From positions 1,635,133 to 1,699,132 of the forward strand of contig NW_004797315.1 of assembly GCF_000002075.1 (NCBI RefSeq): a DNA stretch of 64,000 nt. The letters are read 5' to 3'. The notes under the pieces were generated by a model. That model searched no databases, was not told the DNA's origin, and saw only the letters and a list, made by a program, of their open reading frames with translations. The translations under genes and the position numbers were made by a program. This stretch comes from Aplysia californica. Lineage: Eukaryota > Mollusca > Gastropoda > Aplysiida > Aplysiidae. Shown here piece after piece: positions 1 through 13,800 of the stretch; the first letter of the stretch is position 1, and every line of letters begins with the position of its first letter.

Positions 1-325
1 GAAGTCTTTACAGGGAATCAGGCTTACTCTGCTCACCTCTCTAGTTTCAACAGCACAAAGTCTGTTTCGACTTTCAAGGCACCCCAGAAATAGCCGGTCA
101 CAAGAGTGTGACAAAATACAAAAGAAGTAGAGGAAAAATGACAATAGTAAGGATTAGGAAAAAAAAAAGCAGAAGTTCCCTGTTGTAGATCAAGCACAGT
201 TATGAGCATGACATTGATGAATCAGCCCATTTACAATTCTACTGTGCATGAACGAGAAATGTCCCCCTTTGGGAATGGCCTAAAGACACTTCAGTCAGTG
301 GCACTGCCCCGCAGGGTTACTACAG
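1..325 (-). repeat. Dispersed repeat F, left copy (cut by window edge)
   Basis: This stretch is the reverse complement of about 61163-61490, with only scattered differences. Shared landmarks are the GGGAATCAG/CTGATTCCC block, the GTGACCGGCTATTTC-like block and the block around GGCACTGCCCC. It codes for nothing recognisable and continues beyond the left edge. The right-hand copy runs on into a family C SINE tail, so F may be part of a SINE or composite repeat. Confidence 0.7.
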
Positions 326-739
326 ATTAAAATACAAAGAAAAAACCTCAAAAATCTATAATGTTACGCATTTCTCTCCCCATTGAAACTAATATGGAAA
401 CAAAAAGCACACATAGACCTCTTGTTTCATGTTGGTTTTATGATGCTAGGGCAAGAACTAATAAATTTATGAACCGAGAAAGAGGAAAAACTGGGATTTT
501 CACATAAATCGCCACTCGCCGGTCGAGTGTAAAACCCCCTAATATTATAGTGAAATCATATAATTTTCACCGACACCTCAGGGTATTCGTCAACGACACT
601 ATGAGGGCAAACCTATTAAAATATAGCCGGAAAGTTGACAGATCATATCAAAGAGGGTGCTAAAAACTATAGCAAATAAAAGTTGTAGAGCAATAAGGAA
701 AACTCTGTCAGGGGATGGAGAACAGACAGAGTAACTTAC
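326..739. other. Intron sequence of gene A, no feature seen
   Basis: AT-rich sequence downstream of the last visible exon of gene A. I see no exon, repeat terminus or RNA gene in it. Confidence 0.5.
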
Positions 740-874
740 AACTGGGATGTTTTCAGGAACGTTTGTACTGGCACCAGGGTTGGTGAAGACAGGACCAACA
801 TCCTGAGCATCCACAAGGTTGAACTGAATGTTGGTGGTTGAGGAGAGGTGACTGATTCCAAGACCTGGTCCATC
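740..874 (-). CDS. Gene A exon 9 (EC2/EC3 boundary)
   Basis: 135 nt, phase 0 at both ends; acceptor TTTAG, donor GTAAGT. It encodes 45 residues including FNLVDAQDVGPVF, at the position of the usual DxNDNxPxF linker but with several calcium-binding residues replaced, then VPENIPV, which starts the next repeat. It is the counterpart of gene B exon 8. Confidence 0.85.
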
Positions 875-1781
875 CTAAAGAATAAATCAGAATCACAAAA
901 CTTATTACGTCATGTAATCATGAGTATGCAGCACCAAAATTATTATTGACAGATAAAAGAATTAAGTCAACTTTATTTAGGTATACTGAAATACACGAAG
1001 TTCAATATATGGGATTTCCCCTAGCTATTTTGAAGACATCATGAACCCTTTGACAGGTACAAGATAATATTCAAACTGTCCTATTCTACATCCCATCAGC
1101 ACATTTTTCTATTCAAAATAGAGACAACAGTATTTTATCAAACACAATTACATAATCCCCACCGAAAAAATGAAAATTTAAATAGTCTCATGGACATAAC
1201 ACAGAAAAAAACTCACCATCAACAAAAAGACAGATCTATTCAGTAAGAGTCAAGGGTGTAAATGGGAACTTTTGCTGCCCCTCAAATCAGTGTTACCTAT
1301 TGTCCAAACCCTGAAATTTCACCCCAAATGCCGGGGTCCAGGAGCCGGTAAGGCCCCCGTTGGGGTGCAAGAGCAACCTGGTGACAAATATCTTAACACC
1401 AATAACAGAGATTTGTACAGATCCACAGAAAAATTTACATCAATTATAGACCAACACTTTTCTTGAGACGAAAGAAAAAAAACTATAAGAAAACACGCGA
1501 CCTACAATTTTACTGTCATACAATCACGTCGGGGATTTGAAAGTTGCCCGTGAAAGAACAAACAAGTGCAAATTTCCTTCCAACCCCAAGACATAGGCCT
1601 ATTGCCATCGTTATCAAAGATCTTGATGATCTTGATAGCAGGATACCTGGACCTATTGTTCCAATGGAACTGTTTTCCACGACTAGTAAAAAGAGTGCTG
1701 AAAAGGGTGATAATATAGCAGACCTCCCTCCCTCCCTCCCTCCCTCCCCCCCTCCCCCCCTCCCTCCCCCCCTCCCCCCCT

Positions 1782-1833
<52 letters not shown>

Positions 1834-4800
1834 GTGTGTGTTCTATCATTATATTCTTTTTAAATCCTGAAGTATCACGTCAAGCATTCCTGGTCCAAGT
1901 GTCTAACACCTCTCCCCCTCCCGATAGGTCCCGAAAGATGTTTTAACCAGTGTGCTTGAACTTTTAAGTTGACCCCGTCAACGGACGGTCCCCAACACAC
2001 ACGAAACTCACACGCCGCAGTCATGTCACATTATGCAAACGCACAATTGAAACAGTATCAGCGACGGGTTTTGATGATGGGTCCGACCGAGGATACCGGA
2101 TTTATTTTTTAATACCTTGAGCCCGACAAACTAGAACTTGGACAAAGCTTGTTTTGAAAGTAAAAGCAGAACTCTTGATTAATATTGATCACTTGAACGT
2201 TTGCAGTTGAAACAGTTATCTGGCCATCATCGGAGAATTCTGAGCGGGAACAAAAGCAAAAGTAGACTTTGAGAATGTCCCAAGACAGGATACCAAATCG
2301 ATACTACTTCTATTAGGCCTAGGCCTATAGTTGAAATAACACGTATTAGCAAAGATCAAACACAACTTGGAGCAAGTCAAAAACGAAATCCGGCATCGAT
2401 ATTTCGTAAAATAGTGCTCCAAGTTCCTACTGACCAAAAGTTCAAAATGGGCGCTTCCCGCGACATATACATACAGTAGAAGAAGGCAGACAGACTCAGT
2501 GGTTAGAAATATCCGATGCAACAGAGGGAATCACAAAAATCGGAATACACACAATCGAAACCTGGAAAATCGGGATGCTCGAGATTTGGGGCAAAAAATC
2601 GGGATGAGTGGCAGATCTCAGTGACCTCAGGTCAAGAGCGGCAATTGTACGACCACAGTGACCTCCTGAATGGACTGGGGTGGAGCTAGACTTGTAGTGT
2701 ACTAATCATCCAAAACGATAAATCAATCTGGAGCACCCAAACAGCACAGTTTATACCCAGCTGGCAGCACACCTCTCCCTCCTGCGACCCTTCGCCTTCA
2801 CTGTGTAGTGCCGGTCAACTGACGTCAAGAGCAACGTCTCAATGCACACCGGCTGGCGAGGTGGGGTTGAAGAAGATCGAGCCTCGATGAACGAATGGTG
2901 ACAGTGAACTTCGGTGAACTCAACGAAAGTAGCTTCAGTAGCCTACGGGGCGCGTTGCAAAAACAGATCCTTTTTGTGTTGTTGTTTTTTTAATGATTTT
3001 TATTTAAAATTTCGCCCTTTCTCTTTAGTGCTTTCCGCAGTTTGTAGGCCTTAACCTGGAAATTCGACGTAGAAAATCTCGCCAACCCAGAATTCCGGGG
3101 TCAGCCCTGAAAAATAATACCCATGGTATAAGTTCAAAATATATCAACTACTTACTACAGCAACAAGTTTGGAAGAATAGACAGGCCGTTCTTCATAGTC
3201 CAAAGGTGCTTTAAGTACAACTGATGCCGTGTATACACCCTCATTTTCTTGTGTATATTCCAGTCGAAACTTGTTACAGGTCTCTCGGCTCTGCAACATT
3301 GAGAAAAAAAAATAGAACAATCATTTTAGATACTACATAGACAGGGATTGATTTCGAAAGGTTGTAATCAGCATCTAAATTCTGTTCGGTTATTTCTTCT
3401 TCTTCCTTTCTTTTAAATGTATGTGTTTTTACACCCCCATGGATACAATTTAGATCATTCAGGGGGCGGGCTTCCAACCCTGCCTGTGACCAACCCTCGT
3501 TGAGAGGGATACAACATCCTAGCAGAAACACAGAGATAGATGTTTTCAATAAAAATTCTCCCCACTCAGGACTGGAACTCGGGTCTCCTGCCTTTATACA
3601 GCGAAGCGCCTAACCACCACATCACATACACTAGTTCTATAGACATAAAAACATAACTCCATATACATATCACTAAACTTCGATATCTGACACACCTTAC
3701 TCCAATAAGCTGTACAAATTTGGACCTACCAGATTTACAAAGGTTGTCCCAAAATCAATGTGAAAATGGTCATAATTTGGAAAGCTCATTTTCAATTAAA
3801 ATTAAACTTCTGCATGAAGTACTCACTATTTATCTATTTCTCAGTAGTGCAATCCCCCCAGGAGATCAACGCATTTTTGCTGTCTGCGCAAAAGGGAATA
3901 AGTGAAAAATTTGACAACAAATGCCATTTTTGAAATTTGGATGAAATTAGTACCGTTGAACATAGAAAGGTGAGGCACACTACAGAGTGAAATTGTATTT
4001 TCACAAAATGCATTTTATCCTTTTAAAAAACTGTAGAAAGTGACACTTTTTTTAAGTAGAAAAAAGTGACAAAAGCAGTAGACAGTTTTTGACAAACTGC
4101 AACATATCCTCTGAGCGCCAATCAATTTCTCTCCCCGAGTCACTTGACTGCTTGGGGTCGACAAAAGTTTGTCAGCGATTCTTTCCCTTCCTTACTCTTA
4201 TCATGTGGATATGTCATGTTCTGTCAAAATTTTGTGGAGATTTTATCTATTTAAAGGATAAGAATCCATCATACATTTGATCATACAACAAATATCAACA
4301 AAGCCTACGTCATGTTTACTCTAAAAACTTTTGAACAACAGAAAAGCAATAAAATAAATTAAAACCCAAACATCAAAGAGCAGCAACTTACGGTAGCATC
4401 AAGGTTGTTTGTTTCACTGGGAATGTCACTGTCACAAATAAAGTACAGTCTGTCCAGTTTGGCATTAACTGTTCTGTCAGCATCTAGTACAGTGATGGCC
4501 GGAACCAAGGTAGTTCCAACAGGCATATCCTAATGAAAAAAGAAGAACAACAAAGGCTTTCACAGATTGATCTATATATATATACACAAGTTTAAAAATA
4601 GTTGGGGACTTTTTGCCATGTGGTAGGAGCATTCACAATGCCCAAATTTTGGTTTTTTGGTTGTGGTTTTTTTCCTTGGGAAAGAGAATTAGAAGCACAT
4701 CGACATAATAACGCTCATATAGACAGTGCTGGGAAGAAGCGAGACAGATATACAGAAACAGGAAAAGATAACAAGTAGGACCAACAAGAGGTGCCCTCCA

Positions 4801-7800
4801 GCCATCCCCTTCATAGACAAGAAGACAGTAAATCTCATGGTACTGTCTATAAATGTAGCAAGTTTTCTGGATTTTTTTCCACTGAATTAAGAGAGAAAAC
4901 AACTTTGTAACAATAACTTTATTTTGGGAAATAGCAATACAGACTAAAAGAATGCGACAGTAAAAAAGCATGGTTAAGAGAAAAATGTTAATGTAAAATG
5001 CTTTTTCCAAGGACACAACATAGGCCCCCTGATGTAGTTTAAAACCTAATCTTACAGTTACAAACCCAACAACCTAACCACCAGACCATCAACACCACAT
5101 GAGAGAAGAGGAGAACAAGTAAATACAGCAGACACACTTAAAAACTAACTTTTACTACAACCGGCAAAGAGAGAGAGAGAGATAATCACAGCCAGTGCAA
5201 GGATTGGTTAGATGAAATGCTACAGTGGAAAAAACAAAAATGAGCAAATTCTCAAACGAAACAAAATAATGATGGTGAACACAATACAGACATTTATGGG
5301 GAGGCATTTTTGATGATCAATGCTGCTTAAGGAGAAGTTAGTTTCTGTTTTAGTAGAGGTTTTACGGTGTTCGCAAGTGCATAAGGTCATATGAGCGCCA
5401 GAAGATTAGAGATGTTACAAGAGAGTAAAAAACATAAAAAAGAAGAAGGAGAGATAAGGATGATAGATGTTTCATAGGAAAGAAGAAGCAAACCACACCA
5501 GAGAACCTGCCAACCACCCACGTTTATGGAGAATAAGGTAAGAAAGTGAGTGAAAGGTATTACAAAGACCTACAGCCAAAATTGTAAGAGAAAAGAGTCA
5601 AGCCTAAACATATGCAAATTAAATAAATAAAGTTGCTTGATCTACTTGATCAGAAATCATAGTCCTTGGAAAAAACAGCATGCATTCAACAAGGTAACAA
5701 ACAACAAAATATGTTGAACTTACCTCCCTGACGGAAAATGAGTATCCTTCAGGATTGTCCAGCTCAAATTGTGGAGGATTATCATTGGCATCATCGATGG
5801 AAAACTGAACTCTTGCATTGACCTGATGAAAAATGAGAATAGGTTTGGGAACAAAAGTTCGGTTCCAAATGGCCAATAATGTGCACTAGAGAATTTGCAG
5901 TTGTACCGCTACCTAAGTGGATATTCCCAAAGGCCATAATCATTTGTTGTGTTTTGGAAAAATTCTGTGGTTCTATTTTAATTTTTTTAATTGCTCTTGC
6001 TGTTTTCAGTATCAGTGCCCTTTTTTGGGGGGGGGGTGGGGTCAGTGTTTTACAGCGCTCAAAACTGCATAAGGTCATATGAGTGTGTGGGACACATTAA
6101 ACATTTTCAGTTGGTAAGAAATTTTTTATTTTGCACGGTTGGCGGCCGAAGCCCACTCTCATTGATTTTAGACCACCAAGGGATCTTTAACATGTGCAAC
6201 TAGCACACGGGACCTCCCAAGATTTTTTGTCCTTGTCCGAGAAGGCTAGGTGAAGATCTATCCAACCAGAACATCAGGGGTGTGGCTGAAAGACAGCAGT
6301 AAGAAGGAGCCAAGGAGTAGCAGTAGAAAGGCAGCAGAAAGAGTCAGGAGCACAGAGGAAGGGGCAAAGGAGGTGAGGCGGTGGGGGCAGAAAGTGGATA
6401 CAAAAGCAGAGAGATCTAACACCTAGCATTCTCGGATAGGGGCGAAAAATCTAAGAGGTCTCATGAGCAAGTTGCGCGCGTTAAAGATCCGTTGGTGGTC
6501 TTAAAATCGATAAGAGTAGGTTTCGGCCACCATCCGGGCAAAATTCAAAATTTCTACAAAACTGAAAATGTTTAATGTGTCCTATACGCTCATAAGACTT
6601 TCTACAGTTGCGAGGAGAACAAAGGAAAAAATCTTATAGAAGAACTTTTTTGCTTCACCACGCACAGGCAGATTTCGATCTCAGGACCTTTTGACTGAGA
6701 GCCAGACACCGCGGCTCTAGACTACAAAAGCCTTTGTCAGCAAGGTCAAATTATTCATTTCAGGCTAAATTCAAACCACAAAAGTACTTAGACAGACAAA
6801 ACATCACATACCCTATTATGGATCTCATTTCCTTCGCTGTCAACGTCAACACAGGCAAATTCAACATCAGAACCGAAGCGATCCCTTGCCTGAAATACAA
6901 ACAGAAAATATATACTATAATTTATATTAATATTATGCTCCTCAGAAATTTTTTTCTTATTGTTGGAAAAATAAATAATTCATGGTATCAAAACAAATAC
7001 ATCTCCCCCCCCCCCCCCTCCCAAAAAAAAAAAGGATAATGGGGATCTCTCTCTCTCTCTCTCTCTTCTGGCGCTGTGGCTTCATAAACGGTCAGCAATG
7101 CCGACAGCACGCAGGAACTCAACACTTGCCCAGGGGTCCTTAAAAAGTGATGAAAGTGGGTTACTGAAATGTCCCAGCAGATGGGTTCTAGCACGATAGC
7201 TGGCGGGACATCTCAGGAACACATGGTCCATAGTTTCGTCCTCCTCCTTGCAGGCTCGACAGGACGGATCTGGGTTGTCCCCTGGCGCAATTTTATGGAG
7301 ATATGATCTCAGCTTGGGCGATTTTCCACCAGTTCTCATTTGGGAGTAAAAGCCGGCAGTCCTGTCGTCTGAGCGCGGCCTCAAGCTGGTATGACGGCGG
7401 CTGGGCAAACGACAGTTTGGGTTTCGCCTGTCTTTTCCACTTTGCGCGGGTCGATCGGTGGATGACGGCTTTAGCTGTCAAGAAATCGATTGACGTGTCA
7501 ATCTGGGTAAGCACTGTTGCTTCTTTGGCGATGCTGTCAACTTTCTCGTTCCCAGCCAGTCCAGCGTGGCCTGGAATCCACTGTAAGTGGATGGAACATT
7601 CAGAGCGTTGACAGAGGGTGTGCAGATATTGCCAGATTGGGCAGGCCACCTTTTCCGATTGGTTGGTAGGGCCGTATAAGAGGCGCATGACTGCTGACCT
7701 AGAATCCGTGTATATTTGGATGCGTGCACTGTTCGGAAGGCTGCCTGCTGTATGTAGTGCCACAAGCATGTCAAGCGCTGTGTCGAGAGCTACAAGCTCG

Positions 7801-10800
7801 GCCCTGTAGCTGGAACAATACCGGCCCACAGGTACCCGCTGGTCGAGTTCGGTATCACCGGTCTTGATCAGTATTCCACTTCCTCCATACTCAGTACCGT
7901 GCTTAGCTGAACCGTCAGTCCAGACTTCTACATCAGGCAGGGGGAGCGAACGAATTGTAGCCCCTGCTGCTGCTTTCCTGACAGCTGGTTCATTAGCACG
8001 CTTGCAGTCGACGACAAGATCGGTGCTAAAAGTCACGTTGCATGACGCAGCCTTCCACGGTTGTGTGGGGGGTAAAACAACCAGCTCCTCACGTGGGTAC
8101 GTATCCAGTTCAGTTTCGGCTACGAGGTTCTGGGCATGCTTTCTCCAGTTCGACTTGCCTGTCCGTGTGGGCACCGATTTTGTTGCGGAGGCTCTGCGTT
8201 GGTTCGTTGCAGGCAGACGCATGGACTTCTCGAATGAGATGGCAGTCAAGGCATCAGCTCTATGCCTTAGTGGTAAAATGTCTGCTTCGGTGAGGAGGCT
8301 GTCCACACGAGTATCCTTTGAGCAGCCTGTGATGATTCTTGCTGCTTCATTCTTTCTTTCCAGTTTCTGCAGGTTGGAGAGTTTGGCAAGAGGCATGTAG
8401 GCAGGGGCACAATAGTCGATAGCTGACCGACAAGTAGCATAATATATAGGCTTTATGCGTTCCCTTGAGGCACCCCAGGTGGTGCCTGTAAGGGCTTTCA
8501 ATGGTCGAAGTCTGCTTGACAGTTTTAGCTCAAGGTTTTGGATGTGGGCGTTGGAGGATAGAGTACGATCAAGTGTGACCCTAAGTAAGGTGGGGTTGGA
8601 GTTGAAGGTGATGGGGGAGCCTTTGAGTGAGAGTGCTGGTTTTCGCTTGGCCTCGTGGGTGCTGGTGGTGAAGAGGGTGCACTCTGTTTTCTCCGTACTG
8701 ATCTCCATCTTGTTTTGTTTTGCTCACTGCTCAAGTAAGTTTATGGCTGCTTGGACACTGTTTTCAGCCTGATTTATGTCTTCGTTGGTGGCGTATATTG
8801 TATAGTCATCAGCATAGAGTCCCGTCTTCACGGCTTCAGGCAGGCCTGCTTCAATATCATCAATGAAGACAAGGAACAGTGTGGGGGACAGGATGCTGCC
8901 CTGGGGGACTCCCTGCTCGAAACGACGAAGCCTGCTTGTTGCGTTGCCGTGCTCGACGCAGGCGTATCTGTCTCTGAGGAACGAACCTATCCATTGGGTG
9001 ATGCGGCTGGGAGTAGATTTCTCAATCATCTTCTCCATTAACCTCGTGCGCCATACCTTTTCGAAGGCACGCGAGAAGTCCACGAGGGCTAGCACAGTTC
9101 GTTTCATTTTGGGACGAGCCTGGAATCCATCGGAGATATGTTGTGTTAGGCACAGGACTTGGTCTTCAGCAAACCGTAACTTGCGGAAGCCCGATTGGTT
9201 GTTGCTCAGCAAGTTGTTGCTCTCCAGAAAGTACATCAGGCGGTTCTTGACGAGGGTCTCCATCAGCTTAGCAAGGCAGCTGGTGAGACTGATGGGGCGG
9301 TAGGACCCAATCTTTCCTGCAGGCTTATTCTTCTCGGGTATCGGTATGATTTTGGCACGTCGCCAGCTGTTTGGGACAATGGCCATTTCCCATGATAGGT
9401 TGAAAAGACGGAGCGGGGCACAGGTTGCGATGGGTCTGTGGTGTTTGATCATCTCATTGGTTACACCATCAAGCCCAGGAGATTTGCCATTTTTCAGCTT
9501 TCCTATACAAACTGTCAGTTCAGCCATGGTGAGGAGAGAATCATAGCCTGTGTTCTGGTCAATAGGGAGGAGTTTAAGCTTTTCATTAAGCTGGTAGTGC
9601 CAGTGTTTGTCTGCCTTGTCGAGTTTTAGGCGGCTGATTGAGGCGTATTCACGGCAAAAGGCTTCAGCCTCGCTTTTATCTCTTTTTAGGGTTTTATTGT
9701 TTACTGTGAGTGCACTGCCGGTGGAGGGGGTTTTCTTGCCTGAGATGAGATGGCGTTTATGACTCGGAAGACTTGTTGAGGGTCAGTCAAGAGGGACATC
9801 TCTGAGGTAAAGTTGCACCAACAGTGGCGCTTCATCTCATTTAGTGATAATGGGGATGCAATGTAATGCTATCAGAAAGTAAAAAAATCCGTCAAAAAGG
9901 ATTAAGTGTTACATACTAGAAGAACATAACTTTTTTAAAATCTACTAAAGTACATGTCCTTGTGTCTTAGAGCATACATACCATAACTTTCACATTTGTT
10001 TAAACCTTGAACTTAGAAAGCAATCAGACCACTATCTACATCAAATTTTCCATTGAGATCAACAGTAAAGGGGCTATACAACAAGACTTTTTTTTTTTAC
10101 ATGTTTATATAGGAGGCAGCATGGTGAAATCAGGCGTTCGTCAAAATAATGAAGGTGAAGAAACTGGCATTTTCCGCAGGTTTGGGAATTTTTATCGAAT
10201 TTATGATTTTCGGCTAAACACCTTTTATGTCCGTATAAAAACACATTTTTATGTGAATTTTACTGAAAAACATTGATTAAAGGCATAAAATATCATTTTT
10301 CTGTTTTCAAGGACTCTTTATACCTATTGGAGTTACAAACTTTGTGGCCATTTTCTCACTAATTTCACCACTAAAACCAGGCGACCTCACCTACTTCAAC
10401 CGCAAATATATTGAGTTATATTCAAGAGAGATGGATTTTTATTTCATGGAAATCACGGAAAATAAACTAGCTGTCAGATGATACCAATAATTCCACATGC
10501 ACACAAATTGACGAGCGCCCGATTCCAACGCCTCGTGACACATGTACTCACTTCAAAGTCAAGTGGGGACATCAGAATAACTTGACCCAGCTGAGTGACT
10601 TGAAAAGCATCAGCAGACACTTTGATGTACTTGATTCTGTCTCCGTCGGCATCAATACAACTGAGATTTGCAACAACAGTTGCTATGGAACAAAGGGCAA
10701 ATGTAACTTATAGGTTAAATACAACATAAACTTTTTACTATTCCTGTACTATTAAATAAATAAGACGGTAGCATGACCAGTTACTTATTTTCTTCTCATG

Positions 10801-13800
10801 TTGTGCTGCACGAATAACAGCCTAAGATCAAAATAAAACGCATGTGTAGATAAATCTATACATATATTATATATATGAGAGGGTCTGGGTAACATTTTGA
10901 GGGCATGGCTTAAAAAGCTCTTAAAAACATCGTTATTTGCACACAACAAGCTAAATTTAGAGATAAATCACCAATAAGAAAAACAGTCATACATTTTTTT
11001 CTTTCAAAGGGAATGAAATTCATGTTACACGTTACTTCTGTTACTGACATAGCTGAAACTGCTACGTAGCTTAATCTACACTTTGTAATTTTTTTGTAAT
11101 TATAGAAATGTTTCCTTTGAATTAAAAAAAATACTTGTTGTATTCCTACAATTTTTAGGGGTTACACAAGCAGCAATATTGGCCTCCCCATAAATTGTGC
11201 TGGAAAGGGGGTGCAAACAGATTTTCTCCAACTTTACTTCGACTTTAGATTCCCAGAAAGTTTTGCACTTACTATCTATGAATAATTGCACTTTGACTTG
11301 TAAGTTTGAGTTTTTAAAAAATGCCTACATACTCTATAAAGAGGGACAGCTGGAATTTGAGAATTCAGATGTGTGGTCAAATAAGGTCCATTTCAACATA
11401 TAATATCATTAAATCTGCTTGACCACATTACTTTGATCACAAAAACTCACATATAGGGGTGTCTTCACGGATACCAGATGTCAAAACATCGTAAGAAGCA
11501 GTATTCCAAACTGGTGGTTTATCTGAGGATGGATGGTTTTCATCATAAAAGGTAGAAATATCAGTGCAGAAAAACAATGAATAACAAAAACATTATAACT
11601 AAAACGGGAATAATAGAACTAAATATGTTTCGGCACAATCAAGTAAATCTAGGACTACAAGAACACAAGATCTTTAAATTGAAGAAAAATATATAAAGAA
11701 AGTCATTGTCAATTGCTAATCGGTGAACTACTCCAGTAATTTGCAAGATTTATAAAAGAAGGCAATAATTGTATAGTGTGAATCGTACGACTAGCCAAAA
11801 GGCAGAAGCACTGGAACAGTGAGGTTTCAACTTGGTGGCTTTATTCAGCATCTTGGAGTTACAATAAGTCACAATCAAACAGAAAATGAACAGAAAAAAG
11901 CGTTGAAGAACATAAAAGCAAATGCAAGTTAACTTTCATGGTCTCAGCCCTTGAATGGACCCTTGGCCAAGCCAAAATTTAAGCATCCTCCTCACACGTG
12001 GGTGTTAAACAGAGAGACACTCACACTGCATGATTAAGTGCTTGGCTATACCTTAATCCCTAAAAATTACTGCAATGCTAGCCAATATATGCTCCGCTGT
12101 TGCCAGCATTAAACAGCCTTACGATAAATGACAGCACTGCTTATCAAGAGGCAAGAGCAGCGCGGTTCTAGTGAATAGTGTTTCAGTTCCAAGACCACAG
12201 CCATGCATCACGGCTGACCCATTTACTTCACAAGGTAACTGAATTCAAAATTATCTGACCCATTACCACTGGGTAGAGACCTTTTTTCACATCCTTTTTA
12301 TGGCTTTCATTTGACCATCTTCACTTCATATTTCTCCCATCATACAAGCAGAATGTATTTCTCTTTGAAAGTAACATACAGTAATTGTTTCTTAAATATG
12401 CTATAATACTTACTCTGGCCAATGCAAGACCCAAGGAAACCTTTACAGAAGGAAAAGAAAACAGTGGTTAGTATCCTCCTTTAAAATATGAATAGTTGGA
12501 ATATTGAAACTAAAATGTAAACAACTTCATACATATATTTCAGGAAGACACAGTTTGAAAGGGCATCTGTATAAATAAAAGGAAGACACACACACACAAG
12601 AAGACAATTGGGAGGGACTTATGGCTTGTGGGCTTGCAATTTACAGAAAACAACAATGTGACACCTGCCCCACCTGTAGAAAACATAATAAAGACGTCTC
12701 CTTCCTGCCATCTAACTCCTTTCTTGTAACACTAACAATTAAGATGTAAAAGCATTACACTGTAAGAAAACTTTTGAGAAAAAGTCTTCCTCCTGCTATG
12801 AATAAATATAAATGGGATGCTGACTGCCTTAAAGAGCACAAAGAATCAGAAACTGAAAGGAACAGTCAACATGACATGAGATGTGCGAAAGCTACTGGGT
12901 TTTTTTTTTAGTCATGTCCATAGTTTTATAATTTTGCAGTTTCTTATTCTTTTGTTCGGATTATAAAGAGAGTTCAAAGGGTATGCGTTGGACTATGAAA
13001 ACTTGTGTATGTTGCCAGAGCTTTTTTATACTCTCAGCTTAAATAGACTGGTTGGCAATAAAGCACAAAAGCACCTTACAAGTTTGAAGTTCTCTAAGGT
13101 ATCGAATACCCCCCCCCCCCCCACCTATTAATTGTCAGTTTTTCTGCACACACCCCCCCCCCCCTCCATTCCATATCCCCCGTTTATTATTTTCCAGCTT
13201 GCCACGACCGAAGATCATGTGAAACATTATATCTAGAATCTAGATATATCTGAATGAAACTTCTTTTTTTTTTTTGTAAATGGCAAATTACCATCAGTAT
13301 TAGTACCGGTACCGGGTTGGCTACCTCAATTTTCTGTGCATAAAAAAAAATGTAACATTGGTTTATATTTTTTAATGAAACTGGTTTGTTCCTGAATGTG
13401 AAAAGTTGTCACAGCAACTTACTAAAATCACTAAAATGTCATGATCTCTTGTTCTTTTTTTTCACTTAAGAAGAAATGAAACAGATTTGTTCCTATTAGT
13501 ACAGGGGTAAGAGATTTACCCCCACCCCCCTCCCGTTTATTCCTACCCCCCACCCCCCTTTATCCGATACCTTAGACTTAGAGTAGGATGTAAGAAAACA
13601 CAGGGCATTTTCCTTTTAAGTCACAAATAAGCACACATTCAATAATAGAAAGTTTTAGAGATATTAAGTATAAAAATCACAAATTAAACAATCATATCAA
13701 AATGCCTTTCACCCCTGGCAGGGTATAGGCCATACAAGCTCCTTCCATTTATCTCTGTCCTGGGCCATCCTTACAAGCTCGTTTCAAGTGAGTTTCATCT

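Noticed and set aside
1544-1870. Open frames on both strands rich in Pro/Ser/Leu or Arg/Glu/Gly
   Set aside because: They translate the (CCT)n/(CT)n microsatellite.
4633-5016. Minus-strand 127-codon open frame
   Set aside because: Low-complexity hydrophobic coding in AT-rich intron, no domain, no splice logic with gene A.
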